Shown here piece after piece: positions 15,315-24,100 of a stretch of 40,872 nucleotides of DNA. Source of the stretch: Desulfurivibrionaceae bacterium (lineage in GTDB: Bacteria; Desulfobacterota; Desulfobulbia; Desulfobulbales; UBA5123). Below the pieces are notes generated by a model. The model searched no databases and was not told the origin of the DNA. It worked only from the letters and a program-made list of their open reading frames with translations. Each line of letters starts with the position of its first letter. Within the stretch, counting starts at the first letter, position 1. The DNA lies in contig JAQYVW010000022.1 of the NCBI GenBank assembly GCA_030145325.1, forward strand, positions 1-40,872. Direction: 5' to 3'. Made by a program: the position numbers and the translations under genes.

Positions 15315-16319
15315 ATGAAATCATTTCAGGCTAGCAGTATTCTTATCGTGGACGATTCTCGCCCTTTTCTGATGCTCATGGGTAAGATGTTGAATGCGGG
15401 AGGTTTTCATAATCTCCATTTTGCGATTTCTGCTCAGGAGGCCTTCGCCTTGTTGGGGATTGATGGCGCGTCGCCCTCCGAGTCCATGGCGGTAGATTTG
15501 GTCCTGATGGATGTAATGATGCCGGTTATTGACGGCATTGAGGCCTGCCGACGGATTAAGGATGAGGAGCGCTTCACAGATGTCCCTGTGGTTATGGTGA
15601 CCTTTAAAGACGATATGGATTCAGTGGCGGATGCTTTTAAGGTAGGTGCCAGCGATTATATTATCAAGCCACTCACGCAACTTGAAATTTTGACCCGGGT
15701 ACAGTCCATCCTGTATTTAAAAAATGAAATCAGGCGGCGGAAGTCTGGCGAGAAAGAGATTTTGGAATTGGCTGCGCAATTGACCACAGCCAAGCAGTCG
15801 TTGCAGCAGTTGGATAAGACCGATGCTTTGACCGGTCTAGGTAATCGCCGTCATCTCGACTCCTTGTTGGCGGAGGAGTGGCGGCGCGGGATGCGGGAGG
15901 CGTTGCCGGTGGCCTTGATCTTTATCGATATCGATGATTTCAAGGGCTATAATATGGAACAAGGATATCCCAGCGGAGATCTTGGCCTTAAAAAGATGGC
16001 TGCGGCCTTTGTTGCGGCCTTGGGGCGTGCCGGTGATGTGGTGGTGCGCTATGGTGGTGAAGAGTTCGCGGTGTTGTTGCCGAACACTGACCTGGCTGGT
16101 GCCATGGCCATTGCCGAAGAGTTGCAGGGGGTGGTTGCCGATCTTGATATTCGTTATGCCAAGGGGCCCGATGGTTGGTTGTCGGTGGGAATGGGGGTGG
16201 CTGCCATCTCGCCTTTGCCCGAGACTGCGTATCATACGTTGCTGGCGGCGGCTGATGAGGCCTTGACCTTTGCCAAGGAATCTGGTCCAGGCCAGATCAG
16301 GGCCAGCGAAAGGGGCTGA
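15315..16319 (+). CDS. Response regulator with diguanylate cyclase output (PleD-like)
   Basis: The receiver domain spans residues ~8-135, with the acidic pair D13-D14, phospho-acceptor D66 in VLMDVMMP, and the conserved lysine in IIKPLTQ. A coiled linker (136-168) leads to a GGDEF domain with TDALTGLGNRRH, IDIDDFKGYN, GGEEF at 247-251 and the I-site RAGD at 238-241, again five residues before the active site. It is therefore a phosphorylation-controlled, product-inhibited c-di-GMP synthase. The ATG at 15315 is preferred over the GTG at 15309 because GGGG sits just upstream. The histidine kinase is not adjacent. The permease gene follows after 14 bases and is probably co-transcribed. Confidence 0.92.
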   Translation: MKSFQASSILIVDDSRPFLMLMGKMLNAGGFHNLHFAISAQEAFALLGIDGASPSESMAVDLVLMDVMMPVIDGIEACRRIKDEERFTDVPVVMVTFKDDMDSVADAFKVGASDYIIKPLTQLEILTRVQSILYLKNEIRRRKSGEKEILELAAQLTTAKQSLQQLDKTDALTGLGNRRHLDSLLAEEWRRGMREALPVALIFIDIDDFKGYNMEQGYPSGDLGLKKMAAAFVAALGRAGDVVVRYGGEEFAVLLPNTDLAGAMAIAEELQGVVADLDIRYAKGPDGWLSVGMGVAAISPLPETAYHTLLAAADEALTFAKESGPGQIRASERG

Positions 16320-16333
16320 GAACGGTTTGGCCT

Positions 16334-17086
16334 ATGACTGATCCGCAAAACTTATTGACCATAACCGGCGCGCTTTACGCCGCCGGGGTTTTTTTCTTCG
16401 CCTACCTGATCCGGGGCATCGCTGGCTTTGGTTCGGCCCTCATCGCCGTGCCGTTGTTGACCATGCAATGGCCACTGGCCGTGGCGGTGCCGGTGGTGGG
16501 GCTTCTGGATTATATCGCTTCCATCTCCCATGGTTTGCAAGGGCGAAGATTGGTGCGCTGGCGCGATCTACTGCCTTTACTGCCCTTTTCCTTTGTGGGC
16601 GTGCAGGTAGGACTTTTCTTTCTACAGCGGTTACCCACCGTCGAATTGGCCGTTGCTCTGGCGATATTCATCTTCCTTTTTGCCATTTATTCATTGCTGC
16701 CGCTGCCACCACTAACCGGGTCGCGGCGCTGGGCAGTCCCGGCCGGTTTTTTGGGCGGGATGGTGGGAGCGCTGTTCGGCACTGGCGGCCCTTTTTATGT
16801 CATTTATCTAACCATGCGGGGTCTGGATAAGAGTGAATTTCGGGCCACGGCGGCGACGATCTTTATGTTTGACGGAGGTTTTCGTCTGATCAGTTACCTG
16901 CTGGGCGGCATCTATGGTTGCTATACCTTGATGGGAGTGGCGCTGGGGTTGCCGCTGCTAGCCGCCGGGATGGCAGTGGGCGGTCGCATCCATCTCACCC
17001 TCAGCCGGGAGCATTTTGTTCGGTTGGTCAGCCTGATTCTCATTGGCAGTTCCATTGCCCTTCTTGTTCGTTACGGTGGGTTCTGA
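16334..17086 (+). CDS. TauE/SafE (TSUP) family membrane permease
   Basis: An inner-membrane protein of 250 aa with about eight hydrophobic segments. Family hallmarks are present in both halves: IRGIAGFGSALIAVPLL near residues 27-43 and GGMVGALFGTGGPFYVIYL in the second half. TSUP members move sulfite, sulfonates, sulfur compounds or other organic anions; the substrate here cannot be told from the sequence. It starts 14 bases after the PleD-like gene, suggesting a shared transcript, although a functional link between c-di-GMP signalling and the permease is not otherwise supported. No strong ribosome site is visible. Confidence 0.88.
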   Translation: MTDPQNLLTITGALYAAGVFFFAYLIRGIAGFGSALIAVPLLTMQWPLAVAVPVVGLLDYIASISHGLQGRRLVRWRDLLPLLPFSFVGVQVGLFFLQRLPTVELAVALAIFIFLFAIYSLLPLPPLTGSRRWAVPAGFLGGMVGALFGTGGPFYVIYLTMRGLDKSEFRATAATIFMFDGGFRLISYLLGGIYGCYTLMGVALGLPLLAAGMAVGGRIHLTLSREHFVRLVSLILIGSSIALLVRYGGF

Positions 17087-17397
17087 TTCGGTAATTATTT
17101 GTGCCATGAGTAAAAATTGGCTCTGGTGCAGGCACTGGCTAGGGAGACTCTGGATATGGGGAGGGGGATGGTTTGTCGTTTCGCGATGGAGCCAGTGGTG
17201 GTATCTTCTACAGCGTTGGGTGGAGAGGGGCTGGGTAAAGCTGTTTATCCCAACCGTTCTGTTTGTTTGGCCAAGAACTTTAGCCGAGTTTGTTGTTAAC
17301 AAGCCCCCCTCTCCTGGCCGTTTGCATCATTGCCTACCTTGATCTCCGACAAAAATTCCTCATTTATGGACAGATACTAACTCTGGCGGCAAATGAT
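17087..17397. other. Gap between permease gene and lepA 3' end
   Basis: Open reading stretches of 60-114 codons exist but have no recognisable family, no ribosome site and Trp/Cys-rich or His-rich compositions typical of chance frames. The only supported feature is an element fragment at 17336-17383. Confidence 0.6.
17336..17383 (+). repeat. Right-end fragment of the interspersed element after lepA
   Basis: ACCTTGATCTCCGACAAAAA, then TTCCTCATTTATGGACAGAT, is nearly identical to 166-210 and to the reverse complement of 19418-19462. Only the outer ~48 bases are present; the modular core and opposite end are missing. It ends 14 bases from the lepA stop codon, in the same position relative to that gene as copy 1 to the epimerase gene. 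Confidence 0.85.
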
Positions 17398-19191
17398 CTA
17401 CTGGTCCGACTTGAGCACCGCCAGAAAGGCGCGCTGGGGGATATCAACATTACCCACGGTCTTCATCCGTTTCTTGCCTGCCTTCTGTTTTTCCAGCAGT
17501 TTACGCTTCCGGCTGATATCGCCGCCGTAGCATTTGGCGGTAACGTCCTTGCGTAAGGCGGCAATGGTGGTGCGGGCGATGATGTTGCCGCCGATGGCGC
17601 CCTGGATGGCGATCTTGAACATCTGCCGGGGGATCTCTTCTTTTAGCTTTTCGCAGGCGTTCAACCCCCTGGCGCGGGCGTTGTCTCGATGCACTAACTG
17701 GGATAGAGCGTCAACCTTTTCGCTGTTAACCAGGATATCCAATTTGACCAGATCGCTGGGCCGATAGTCGATGAGTTCGTAGTCAAAGGAGCCATAGCCC
17801 TGAGTCGCCGACTTAAGGCGGTCGTAAAAATCGTAGATTATCTCAGCCAGTGGCAACTCACAGGTGAATTCGATGCGTCCTGGCATGGGGTAATGGTAGT
17901 GGGTGTTCTCGCCGCGCCTTTCCATGCACAAGGTCATAACCACTCCCATATAGCGCTCGGGGATGAGGATGTTGGCCTTGATGTACGGTTCTTCGGTGCG
18001 AGTGATGGAGCCTGGGTCGGGGAAATAGGCGGGGTTGTCCACTTCAATCATGCTGCCATCGGCAAGGTAAAAATAATAGTTCACAGAGGGGACGGTGAGG
18101 ATGATGGGAATATCGAATTCACGTTCCAGGCGCTCCTGCACCACTTCCAGATGAAGAAGGCCTAGGAAACCACAGCGGAAGCCGAATCCCAATGCCGAGG
18201 AGGCATCCTTTTGGAAGGTGAGGGCGGCATCGTTTAGTTTGAGCTTTTCCATGGCCGTGGCCAGATCTTCGTAATCGTCGGTGGAGATGGGGTAAATCGA
18301 TGAGAAAACCACCGGCTGGATTTCTTGGTAGCCAGGCAACGCTTGTGCGCAAGGATTATCCCGCAGGGTGATGGTGTCGCCCACCTGGGTGTCACTCACC
18401 GTTTTGAGACCGGCGATGATATAGCCTACTTCGCCAGCGACAAGTTCTTTACGCGGGATGCGGGCCAGTTGGAAGAGACCAACTTCTTCAACCTTGTGGC
18501 AAGTATCGTTGAACATGAACTTAATGTTGTCGCCAGCCTTGATGCGGCCTTCAACCACCCGGCAAGAGATAATGGTTCCCCTGAAGGCATCGTAGTTGGC
18601 GTCAAAGATCAGCGCTTCTAATGGTTTATCCAGATCGCCCTTGGGAGGCGGCAGGTGTTTGACCACCGCTTCCAGAATGTCTTCCACGCCTAGCCCGGTC
18701 TTAGCCGAGCAACGTTGGATCAGCTCGCCGTCAAGGCCCAAATCCTCTTCGATTTGCAGGGCGACTCCATCCGGGTCGGCGGCTGGCAGGTCGATCTTGT
18801 TTATAACTGGGATTACATCCAGATCGTTTTCCATGGCCAAGTAGAGGTTGGCTAAGGTCTGCGCCTCCACGCCCTGGGCCGCATCCACCAGCAGTAAGGC
18901 TCCTTCGCAGGAAGCCAATGCTCGTGATACCTCGTAGCTGAAATCCACGTGGCCCGGGGTGTCCACCAGGTTGAGGATATAGTTTTTACCGTCCTTGGCC
19001 GTGTAGGGCAGGCAGATGGTCTGACTCTTGATGGTGATGCCCCGCTCCCGCTCGATATCCATGCTGTCGAGAAGTTGATCGCGGAATTCACGGTCGGTGA
19101 CCATGTTGCAATGTTGGATCAGGCGGTCGGCCAGGGTTGACTTACCGTGGTCGATGTGGGCGATAATGCTGAAGTTACGAATATTTTTCAT
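17398..19191 (-). CDS. lepA: Elongation factor 4 (ribosome back-translocase)
   Basis: Translational GTPase that acts on stalled or mistranslocated ribosomes. From the ATG at 19191 it is 597 aa, the standard LepA length. It has the P-loop AHIDHGKST (residues 10-18), switch DTPGHVDF, NKIDLP for guanine recognition, and the LepA-specific C-terminal domain (LDILVNSEKVDALSQLVHRD and AIGGNIIARTTIAALRKDVTAKCYGGDISRKRKLLEKQK in overlapping blocks). An upstream TTG at 19260 would add 23 residues that the family lacks; that TTG lies in TTGACA, which could instead be part of a promoter. It stands alone, flanked by an element fragment downstream and a full inverted element upstream. Confidence 0.96.
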   Translation of the reverse strand: MKNIRNFSIIAHIDHGKSTLADRLIQHCNMVTDREFRDQLLDSMDIERERGITIKSQTICLPYTAKDGKNYILNLVDTPGHVDFSYEVSRALASCEGALLLVDAAQGVEAQTLANLYLAMENDLDVIPVINKIDLPAADPDGVALQIEEDLGLDGELIQRCSAKTGLGVEDILEAVVKHLPPPKGDLDKPLEALIFDANYDAFRGTIISCRVVEGRIKAGDNIKFMFNDTCHKVEEVGLFQLARIPRKELVAGEVGYIIAGLKTVSDTQVGDTITLRDNPCAQALPGYQEIQPVVFSSIYPISTDDYEDLATAMEKLKLNDAALTFQKDASSALGFGFRCGFLGLLHLEVVQERLEREFDIPIILTVPSVNYYFYLADGSMIEVDNPAYFPDPGSITRTEEPYIKANILIPERYMGVVMTLCMERRGENTHYHYPMPGRIEFTCELPLAEIIYDFYDRLKSATQGYGSFDYELIDYRPSDLVKLDILVNSEKVDALSQLVHRDNARARGLNACEKLKEEIPRQMFKIAIQGAIGGNIIARTTIAALRKDVTAKCYGGDISRKRKLLEKQKAGKKRMKTVGNVDIPQRAFLAVLKSDQ

Positions 19192-19380
19192 CTGGGCCGT
19201 TTTGAAGAGGTGCTTGTTGGGGAAATATGTCCCCCTCTGGGCGAAGTTTTTAATTGTCAAATTGGCAACTTCAAATAAATAGCATAAATGTGCCTCCTTG
19301 CCAACTCAAATATCGTTTAGTGATGGGGTATTGGGCCTGTTTGATTGCAGCTCTCATCGCGGGCAACAGGTCGATTACCC

Positions 19381-19410
19381 TTGACATGAGAGTTCTGTTT
19401 TTCGCACACT
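19381..19410 (+). promoter_or_regulatory. Candidate promoter upstream of the element and hydrogenase operon
   Basis: A perfect TTGACA at 19381-19386 is followed after 18 bases by CACACT (19405-19410), a poor -10 match. It points at the hydrogenase operon, and transcription from it would read through the inserted element at 19423-19612. The remaining part of the 462-base gap (19192-19653) shows nothing else that is convincing. Confidence 0.3.
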
Positions 19411-19422
19411 GATTCTTAGTTT

Positions 19423-19612
19423 GTGTCTGTCCATAAATGAGGATTTTTGTTGGAGATCAAGGACTGCTCAAAAAATAAGCACAGGCATATATTTGATATC
19501 GGAATCTCCACTTCGTTTTGCTTACCTCCGAGCATTATTTTTGAGCATGACGCAGAGATCGGGCAGGTAGCGAACCTGTGAGACTCCGAAAAGACCGTTT
19601 ATGGACGGGCAC
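19423..19612 (-). repeat. Interspersed MITE-like element, complete copy 2 (inverse to copy 1)
   Basis: A 190-bp element bounded by GTGTCTGTCCATAAATG at the left and, reverse-complemented at the right, GTGCCCGTCCATAAACG. TAGTTT occurs on both sides (19417-19422 and 19613-19618), consistent with a target duplication, although copy 1 and the 17336 fragment show a similar TAGTTA/AGTTA flank, so part of it may belong to the element. It is about 90% like copy 1 but lacks the third internal module (copy 1 ~140-168). It contains the CAGGT/ACCTG hairpin. It ends 41 bases before the first hydrogenase gene. No coding capacity. Confidence 0.85.
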
Positions 19613-19653
19613 TAGTTTGTAGAACCATAAATCTCATCTGGAGGCGATACGTT

Positions 19654-20703
19654 TTGGGCAGTTATCTGGCAACCGAAGAACAGGTCAGCACCTGGCTGCA
19701 TCTCTTGGCCAAGGAGCGGGATCTGTTTTGGCCCCGGTCGGTGGGGCAGTTTAATTATTCTTTTCTGCCCCTTGGCGAAAGAGATGAGATTTGTTTTGAC
19801 CGTTATCTGCCCACTATTGTCCCGCCGGGAAGGCGGCTATTGCCGGATGACGAAACCCTTTTCACCAGCCAACAGGGCGATGACCGCCTTAGCCATTATT
19901 TGCCGCCACAGCCGTCGGCGCCCATGGTGCTGGCCGGAGTAAGGCCTTGTGATCTCAAGGGAATTACCCAACTTGACACGGTGATGGCGGCTGCACCTGC
20001 TGATCCCTACTACCACCAACGTCGTGTTAACACCGTCATTATCGCCATGAATTGCCTTGCCCCTTGTGATTCCCGGTGCTTTTGTTCAGCGGTGGGAGCG
20101 TTGGGCGCTCAGGATGGGGCTGATGTTTTTCTTACCTTGTTGGCTGAAGGGGTGCTGGTTGAGAGTTTAAGCGCTCGAGGTGATGAAATATTGGTCAAGG
20201 CATCTTTTTCTCTTTGCGAAGATGGCAAAGAACGGCGATTGGTGGCGGAAGGTACCCGCCCTCTTCCCTTTGGTAGAGAGCTTGCGGTGGTACCTGAAGC
20301 CTTGCCTGAAATGTTGCGTAAGGGATATGAGTCACCTGTCTATCACCGTTACGGTGAACGTTGTTACTCCTGTGGCACATGTAATCTGGTCTGTCCTACC
20401 TGTTATTGTTTTGAGGTGCGGGATGAGATGTCCCTTGATGGTTTCTCTGGCCGTCGCAGCCGCACTTGGGATTCCTGCATGATTCCCGCCTTTGCCGAGG
20501 TGGCAGGACCCCATAACTTTCGTGCAGAGGTGGGCGAACGGCAGCGGCACCGGCTTAAAAGAAAGTTCGAATATTTGCCGGAGCGGTTCGGCTTGGGTTC
20601 TTTTTGTGTTGGTTGCGGACGTTGTGGCCGCCAGTGTACTGCCAATATTGATATTTTAAACATGGTCAATGATATCGCGGTGGAAGTTGGGGGTGGGTCA
20701 TGA
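19654..20703 (+). CDS. Cytosolic [NiFe] hydrogenase beta subunit, double [4Fe-4S] electron-transfer protein
   Basis: HydB-like subunit of the group 3b (sulfhydrogenase/NAD(P)-hydrogenase) type, 349 aa. Two ferredoxin-type clusters are visible near the C-terminal half: C237-C240-C243-C247 (CYSCGTCNLVC) and C318-C321-C324-C328 (CVGCGRCGRQC). Further conserved cysteines lie in RPCDLKG and NCLAPCDSRCFCSA. It would carry electrons between the small subunit and the flavin subunit. The start is TTG, supported by GGAGG nine bases upstream. It is the first gene of the operon; the stop overlaps the next ATG (ATGA). The element at 19423-19612 lies directly upstream, in the untranslated leader or promoter. 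Confidence 0.92.
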   Translation: MGSYLATEEQVSTWLHLLAKERDLFWPRSVGQFNYSFLPLGERDEICFDRYLPTIVPPGRRLLPDDETLFTSQQGDDRLSHYLPPQPSAPMVLAGVRPCDLKGITQLDTVMAAAPADPYYHQRRVNTVIIAMNCLAPCDSRCFCSAVGALGAQDGADVFLTLLAEGVLVESLSARGDEILVKASFSLCEDGKERRLVAEGTRPLPFGRELAVVPEALPEMLRKGYESPVYHRYGERCYSCGTCNLVCPTCYCFEVRDEMSLDGFSGRRSRTWDSCMIPAFAEVAGPHNFRAEVGERQRHRLKRKFEYLPERFGLGSFCVGCGRCGRQCTANIDILNMVNDIAVEVGGGS

Positions 20704-21542
20704 GCAAGGATGCTTTTGTTGATGCCGGGCTCTATCTCCCGCAAACCGGGCGGATTGTTGCCATTGAGCAATGTACAGTTAATGAGAAATTCTTTCGCCT
20801 GGAGTTGACGCGACCTCTTCAGCATCGACCGGGGCAGTTTGTGATGGTGACGGTACCGGGGATGGGCGAGTGTGCCATTTCCATAACCTGTGGGCCTCGG
20901 GAAGACAATATCCTGGAGATGGTGATTCGGAGGGTGGGTAATATCACCGCCGTGCTCCATGGTTTGGAGGTGGGGGATACCTTAGGAATTCGGGGGCCTT
21001 ATGGCGCTGGTTTTGATTTGGAGGAATTTTATCAGCGGGATGTGTTAATCGTGGCTGGTGGCCTGGGACTGGTTCCGTTACGGTCGCTTTTGCTGCCCAT
21101 GATCGCCGCGCATCAGCGTTTTGGGGCTATTACCATAATTACCGGGGCGCGCAGTCCGGCTGAGACCCTGTTTCGCCATGAACTTGCTGACTGGCGCGAA
21201 AAAGAGAATGTGCGGATCATCGAGTTGGTTGATTCCACTGACCATTACCAGTGGGATGGTGAGGTGGGGATGGTTACCGCCCCCATTGGCAGTTTGGTTC
21301 TCGATAAGAATCGCACCATGGTGGTGCTGTGTGGGCCGCCGGTGATGTACAAGTTTGTTTTGCTGGAGCTGGAGGCCCATCATCAGATCCCGGCCACGCA
21401 AATCTTTGTTGACCTGGAGCGCCGTATGCGCTGTGGGGTGGGGAAATGCGGTCACTGCCAAATCAACCAGGCCTATTGCTGTCAGGATGGGCCGGTGTTC
21501 CGCTACAGTGATATCCAAAACTATCCGGAGGGTCTGGCATGA
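20700..21542 (+). CDS. Hydrogenase gamma subunit, FAD/NAD(P)-binding oxidoreductase
   Basis: A ferredoxin-NADP-reductase-like diaphorase subunit of 280 aa that couples the hydrogenase to NAD(P). The FAD-domain pattern RPGQFVMVTVPGMGECAIS is in the first third; the nucleotide-binding region includes VAGGLGLVPLRSLL and later VVLCGPPVMYK. The C-terminal cluster motif C245-x4-C250-x2-C253-x7-C261 (CGVGKCGHC and YCC) binds [2Fe-2S], as in dihydroorotate dehydrogenase electron-transfer subunits. It overlaps both neighbours by 4 bases (ATGA), so translational coupling is expected. Confidence 0.92.
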   Translation: MSKDAFVDAGLYLPQTGRIVAIEQCTVNEKFFRLELTRPLQHRPGQFVMVTVPGMGECAISITCGPREDNILEMVIRRVGNITAVLHGLEVGDTLGIRGPYGAGFDLEEFYQRDVLIVAGGLGLVPLRSLLLPMIAAHQRFGAITIITGARSPAETLFRHELADWREKENVRIIELVDSTDHYQWDGEVGMVTAPIGSLVLDKNRTMVVLCGPPVMYKFVLLELEAHHQIPATQIFVDLERRMRCGVGKCGHCQINQAYCCQDGPVFRYSDIQNYPEGLA

Positions 21543-22321
21543 AGCCCAAGGTTGCATTTTTTGATTTTGCCAGTTGCGAAGGATGTCAGCTGGCCTTGCT
21601 GAACTGCGAGGATGATTTGCTTGCCATCCTCGCTCAGGTGGAATTGGTGGAATTTCGCGAGGCCATTTCCGAACAAGCAGGACGCTACGATATTGCTTTC
21701 ATTGAGGGCAGTATCCATCGCGAGCAGGATATTGAGCGGCTTTACGATATCCGTTCTCGGAGCAAGGTGTTGGTGGCTTTGGGCGCTTGCGCCTGTAACG
21801 GCAATGTTCAGGCCCGATCAAACTTTGTCGCCCCGGCTGAAAATTACAAGGCGGTGTATGGCGAGGAAGATCGGAATCGGGTGCAGGTAGATGGTGAATA
21901 TTGGCCGCTCTGGACCCATACGCGAGTGCGGGCGGTTCATGAAGTGGTGAAGGTGGATTATCAGTTGCGTGGCTGCCCCATGCAGCCCACTGAGTTTCTG
22001 CATCTGCTGAAATCTCTTCTCACCGGTCGTGAGCCCTCTTTTCCGGCCAATGCCGTCTGTGTGGAGTGCAAAAAGAACGAAAATGAGTGTGTTTATGATC
22101 GGGGCCTGGCCTGTTTCGGCCCCATTGCTTTTGGCGGCTGTGATGCTATCTGTATCAACAGTGGTCATCTCTGTGATGGTTGCCGGGGCCTTTTGCCCTA
22201 CGCCAATGTTAAGGCGCACCGGCAGTTGCTTAAGGAGATGGGTATCGATATCACCTCGGTGCAAAACCGTTACCGACTGCATCTAAGTAACGAACCCGAT
22301 GCTGGGGAGGTACGGCGATGA
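21539..22321 (+). CDS. Hydrogenase delta (small) subunit
   Basis: A protein of 260 aa with the small-subunit proximal-cluster pattern: C13-x2-C16 (SCEGCQ), then GACACNGN and RGCPM. A distal cysteine-rich region (CVECKKNENEC, GLACFGP, GGCDAIC, HLCDGCRG) would hold two further clusters. There is no twin-arginine signal peptide, so the enzyme is cytoplasmic, unlike uptake hydrogenases. The starting ATG overlaps the gamma-subunit stop; the stop overlaps the alpha-subunit start. Confidence 0.93.
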   Translation: MKPKVAFFDFASCEGCQLALLNCEDDLLAILAQVELVEFREAISEQAGRYDIAFIEGSIHREQDIERLYDIRSRSKVLVALGACACNGNVQARSNFVAPAENYKAVYGEEDRNRVQVDGEYWPLWTHTRVRAVHEVVKVDYQLRGCPMQPTEFLHLLKSLLTGREPSFPANAVCVECKKNENECVYDRGLACFGPIAFGGCDAICINSGHLCDGCRGLLPYANVKAHRQLLKEMGIDITSVQNRYRLHLSNEPDAGEVRR

Positions 22322-23619
22322 GTGACAGCAAGAGTTACAAGATTCGCCTTGAACATATCACTCGGGTGGAAGGGCACGGTTCCATTCGTATTGATACCCA
22401 TCAGGGTAAGGTCGAAGAGGTGCGGCTGGAGATTGTTGAGGCCAATCGTTTCTTTGAGAACTTTGTGAAGGGGATGCAACCCCATGAGGTGGTGCAGACC
22501 ATATCGCGGATCTGCGGGATCTGTTGCGTGGGCCATCAACTGGCAGGGTTGAAGGCGGTGGAGGCGGCCATGGGGATCACCGTCAGTGATCAGACCATGC
22601 GGCTGCGGAAAATGTTGAACGAATCACAGTTTTTGCAGAGCCACAGCCTCCATCTCTATTTTCTCACCCTACCCGATTTTTTTGGCGCCGCCAGTATCTT
22701 GCCCCTGGCCCAGCGCGAACCGGAGCTGGTCAAACGCGCCCTGGCCCTAAAGAAGCTGGCCAATGATTACACCGCTGTTTTGGGGGGGCGTGCCTTGCAC
22801 CCTGTTGCCAATACCGTAAATGGTTGGCGTAAATTGCCTGATCTTGGCAAGGTTGAAGAAATCTATACCCGTTTGCTGCAATCGGTTCCTGAGATGGAGG
22901 CGATGCTTGAGCTGATAAAGACCTTGAAGGTGCCAGAGTATGAGCGGGAAACCGAGTATGTGTCATTAAAACATCCAGACGAGTATGCCCTTTACGATGG
23001 AGAGGTCTGTGGTTCCGATATCGACACCACCGTGCCGGTGGGCGATTACCGGCAGGTGAGCAACGAGTTTACCGTCGCCCATTCCACCTCCAAGTGGTCG
23101 CGCTGGCACCGGGATTCTTATATGGTAGGGGCGCTGGCTCGAGTGAATAACAATTTTCAGCAACTGCACCCTAAAGCCCAAGAGGCCGCCGCCGAGCTGG
23201 GGCTTAAATCGCCCTGCTTTAACCCCTACCACAACAATACCGCCCAGATGGTGGAGATTGTCCACTGCACCCATAACAGCTTGGCAATGCTGGCGGACCT
23301 GCTCAATGATGGCTTGGTGGAGGAAGAGGCCACCTATCAGCCGGTGGCTGGCCGGGGTTGTGGCGCCATCGAGGTGCCGCGCGGTATTCTCTTCCATGAG
23401 TATGGCTTCGATGCCAATGGCCGTTGTCTTGATGCCAACGCCATTATTCCCACCAGCCAGAACATCAATAATATCGAGCAAGACATGAAGGCCTTTGTGC
23501 CGTTAATGTTACCGGTAATGAGTCAGGATGAGTTGGCGCTGAAGATGGAGATGTTGTTGCGTGCCTATGATCCCTGCATCTCCTGTTCCGTACACATGCT
23601 GGATGTGAAGTTTGTCTGA
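22318..23619 (+). CDS. Hydrogenase alpha (large, NiFe-carrying) subunit
   Basis: Catalytic subunit of 433 aa that activates H2 or makes it at the Ni-Fe(CN)2CO centre. The N-terminal nickel motif is C66-x2-C69 in RICGICCVGH (64-73) and the C-terminal motif is DPCISCSVH (418-426, C420 and C423). The seven residues after H426 (MLDVKFV) are the expected propeptide removed after nickel insertion. IEVPRGILFHEY carries the conserved arginine near the active site. Motifs and gene order fit group 3b rather than membrane or H2-sensing types. The maturation-protease gene overlaps its 3' end by 8 bases. Confidence 0.95.
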   Translation: MSDSKSYKIRLEHITRVEGHGSIRIDTHQGKVEEVRLEIVEANRFFENFVKGMQPHEVVQTISRICGICCVGHQLAGLKAVEAAMGITVSDQTMRLRKMLNESQFLQSHSLHLYFLTLPDFFGAASILPLAQREPELVKRALALKKLANDYTAVLGGRALHPVANTVNGWRKLPDLGKVEEIYTRLLQSVPEMEAMLELIKTLKVPEYERETEYVSLKHPDEYALYDGEVCGSDIDTTVPVGDYRQVSNEFTVAHSTSKWSRWHRDSYMVGALARVNNNFQQLHPKAQEAAAELGLKSPCFNPYHNNTAQMVEIVHCTHNSLAMLADLLNDGLVEEEATYQPVAGRGCGAIEVPRGILFHEYGFDANGRCLDANAIIPTSQNINNIEQDMKAFVPLMLPVMSQDELALKMEMLLRAYDPCISCSVHMLDVKFV

Positions 23620-24100
23620 GGGGGCAGGGTTAATTGTCGCCGGGGTTGGCAACCGTTATCGGCAAGACGATGGAGTGGGGTTGCACCTGGTGGCAAAATA
23701 TCGGCCAGAAGCTGATCAAGCGGTGGCAGCGGAGTTGTGGGAAGATTTTGATGGGGCGGCAGTGGCCCATCGTTTGGTGGAGCTTGCTTGCCCGGTGTTG
23801 ATTGTCGATTGCGCTGAGATGGGGCTTCCCGGCGGTGCCTTTCGGGTGTTTGATTGTCGAGAAGTTCTTAATCTGACCACCGGGAGTGTGGTTTCTACCC
23901 ACGGCATTGGTCTGGCGCAGGGGATTCAGTTGGCCACGGCCCTCAACTATACCGAGCCGCTGCGGGTTTTTGCAGTGCAGCCATTTACCATTGGCATGGG
24001 TGGGGAACTTTCCTTGGCCATGGTTAATCTTTTGCCGGAGTTGCAGCGGGGCATGGCCAGCGCGGTGGCGGAGATGATTCAATCACGGGTGGCGGGATGA
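23612..24100 (+). CDS. Hydrogenase maturation protease (HyaD/HycI family)
   Basis: A peptidase of 162 aa that trims the C terminus of the large subunit after nickel insertion. The hallmark GVGNRYRQDDGVG is at residues 11-23, and VDCAEMGLPGG and STHGIGLAQGIQLA carry the second acidic residue and the histidine that sense nickel. The first plausible codon is TTG at 23612, overlapping the alpha-subunit gene; no ribosome site is obvious, so translation is probably coupled. The stop overlaps the ATG of the kinase gene. Confidence 0.92.
   Translation: MSEGAGLIVAGVGNRYRQDDGVGLHLVAKYRPEADQAVAAELWEDFDGAAVAHRLVELACPVLIVDCAEMGLPGGAFRVFDCREVLNLTTGSVVSTHGIGLAQGIQLATALNYTEPLRVFAVQPFTIGMGGELSLAMVNLLPELQRGMASAVAEMIQSRVAG

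Noticed and set aside
17043-17342. Open frames of 60-114 codons in the gap after the permease gene
   Set aside because: No ribosome site, no recognisable family, Trp/Cys- or His-rich chance compositions, overlap with the permease gene end and an element fragment.
17398-19260. Longer LepA start at TTG 19260
   Set aside because: The extra 23 residues have no counterpart in the family and the ATG at 19191 gives the standard N terminus.
19417-19618. TAGTTT as a firmly established target-site duplication
   Set aside because: Copy 1 and the 17336 fragment also have an AGTT at the same outer position, so part of this sequence may belong to the element or reflect target preference; kept only as a possibility.
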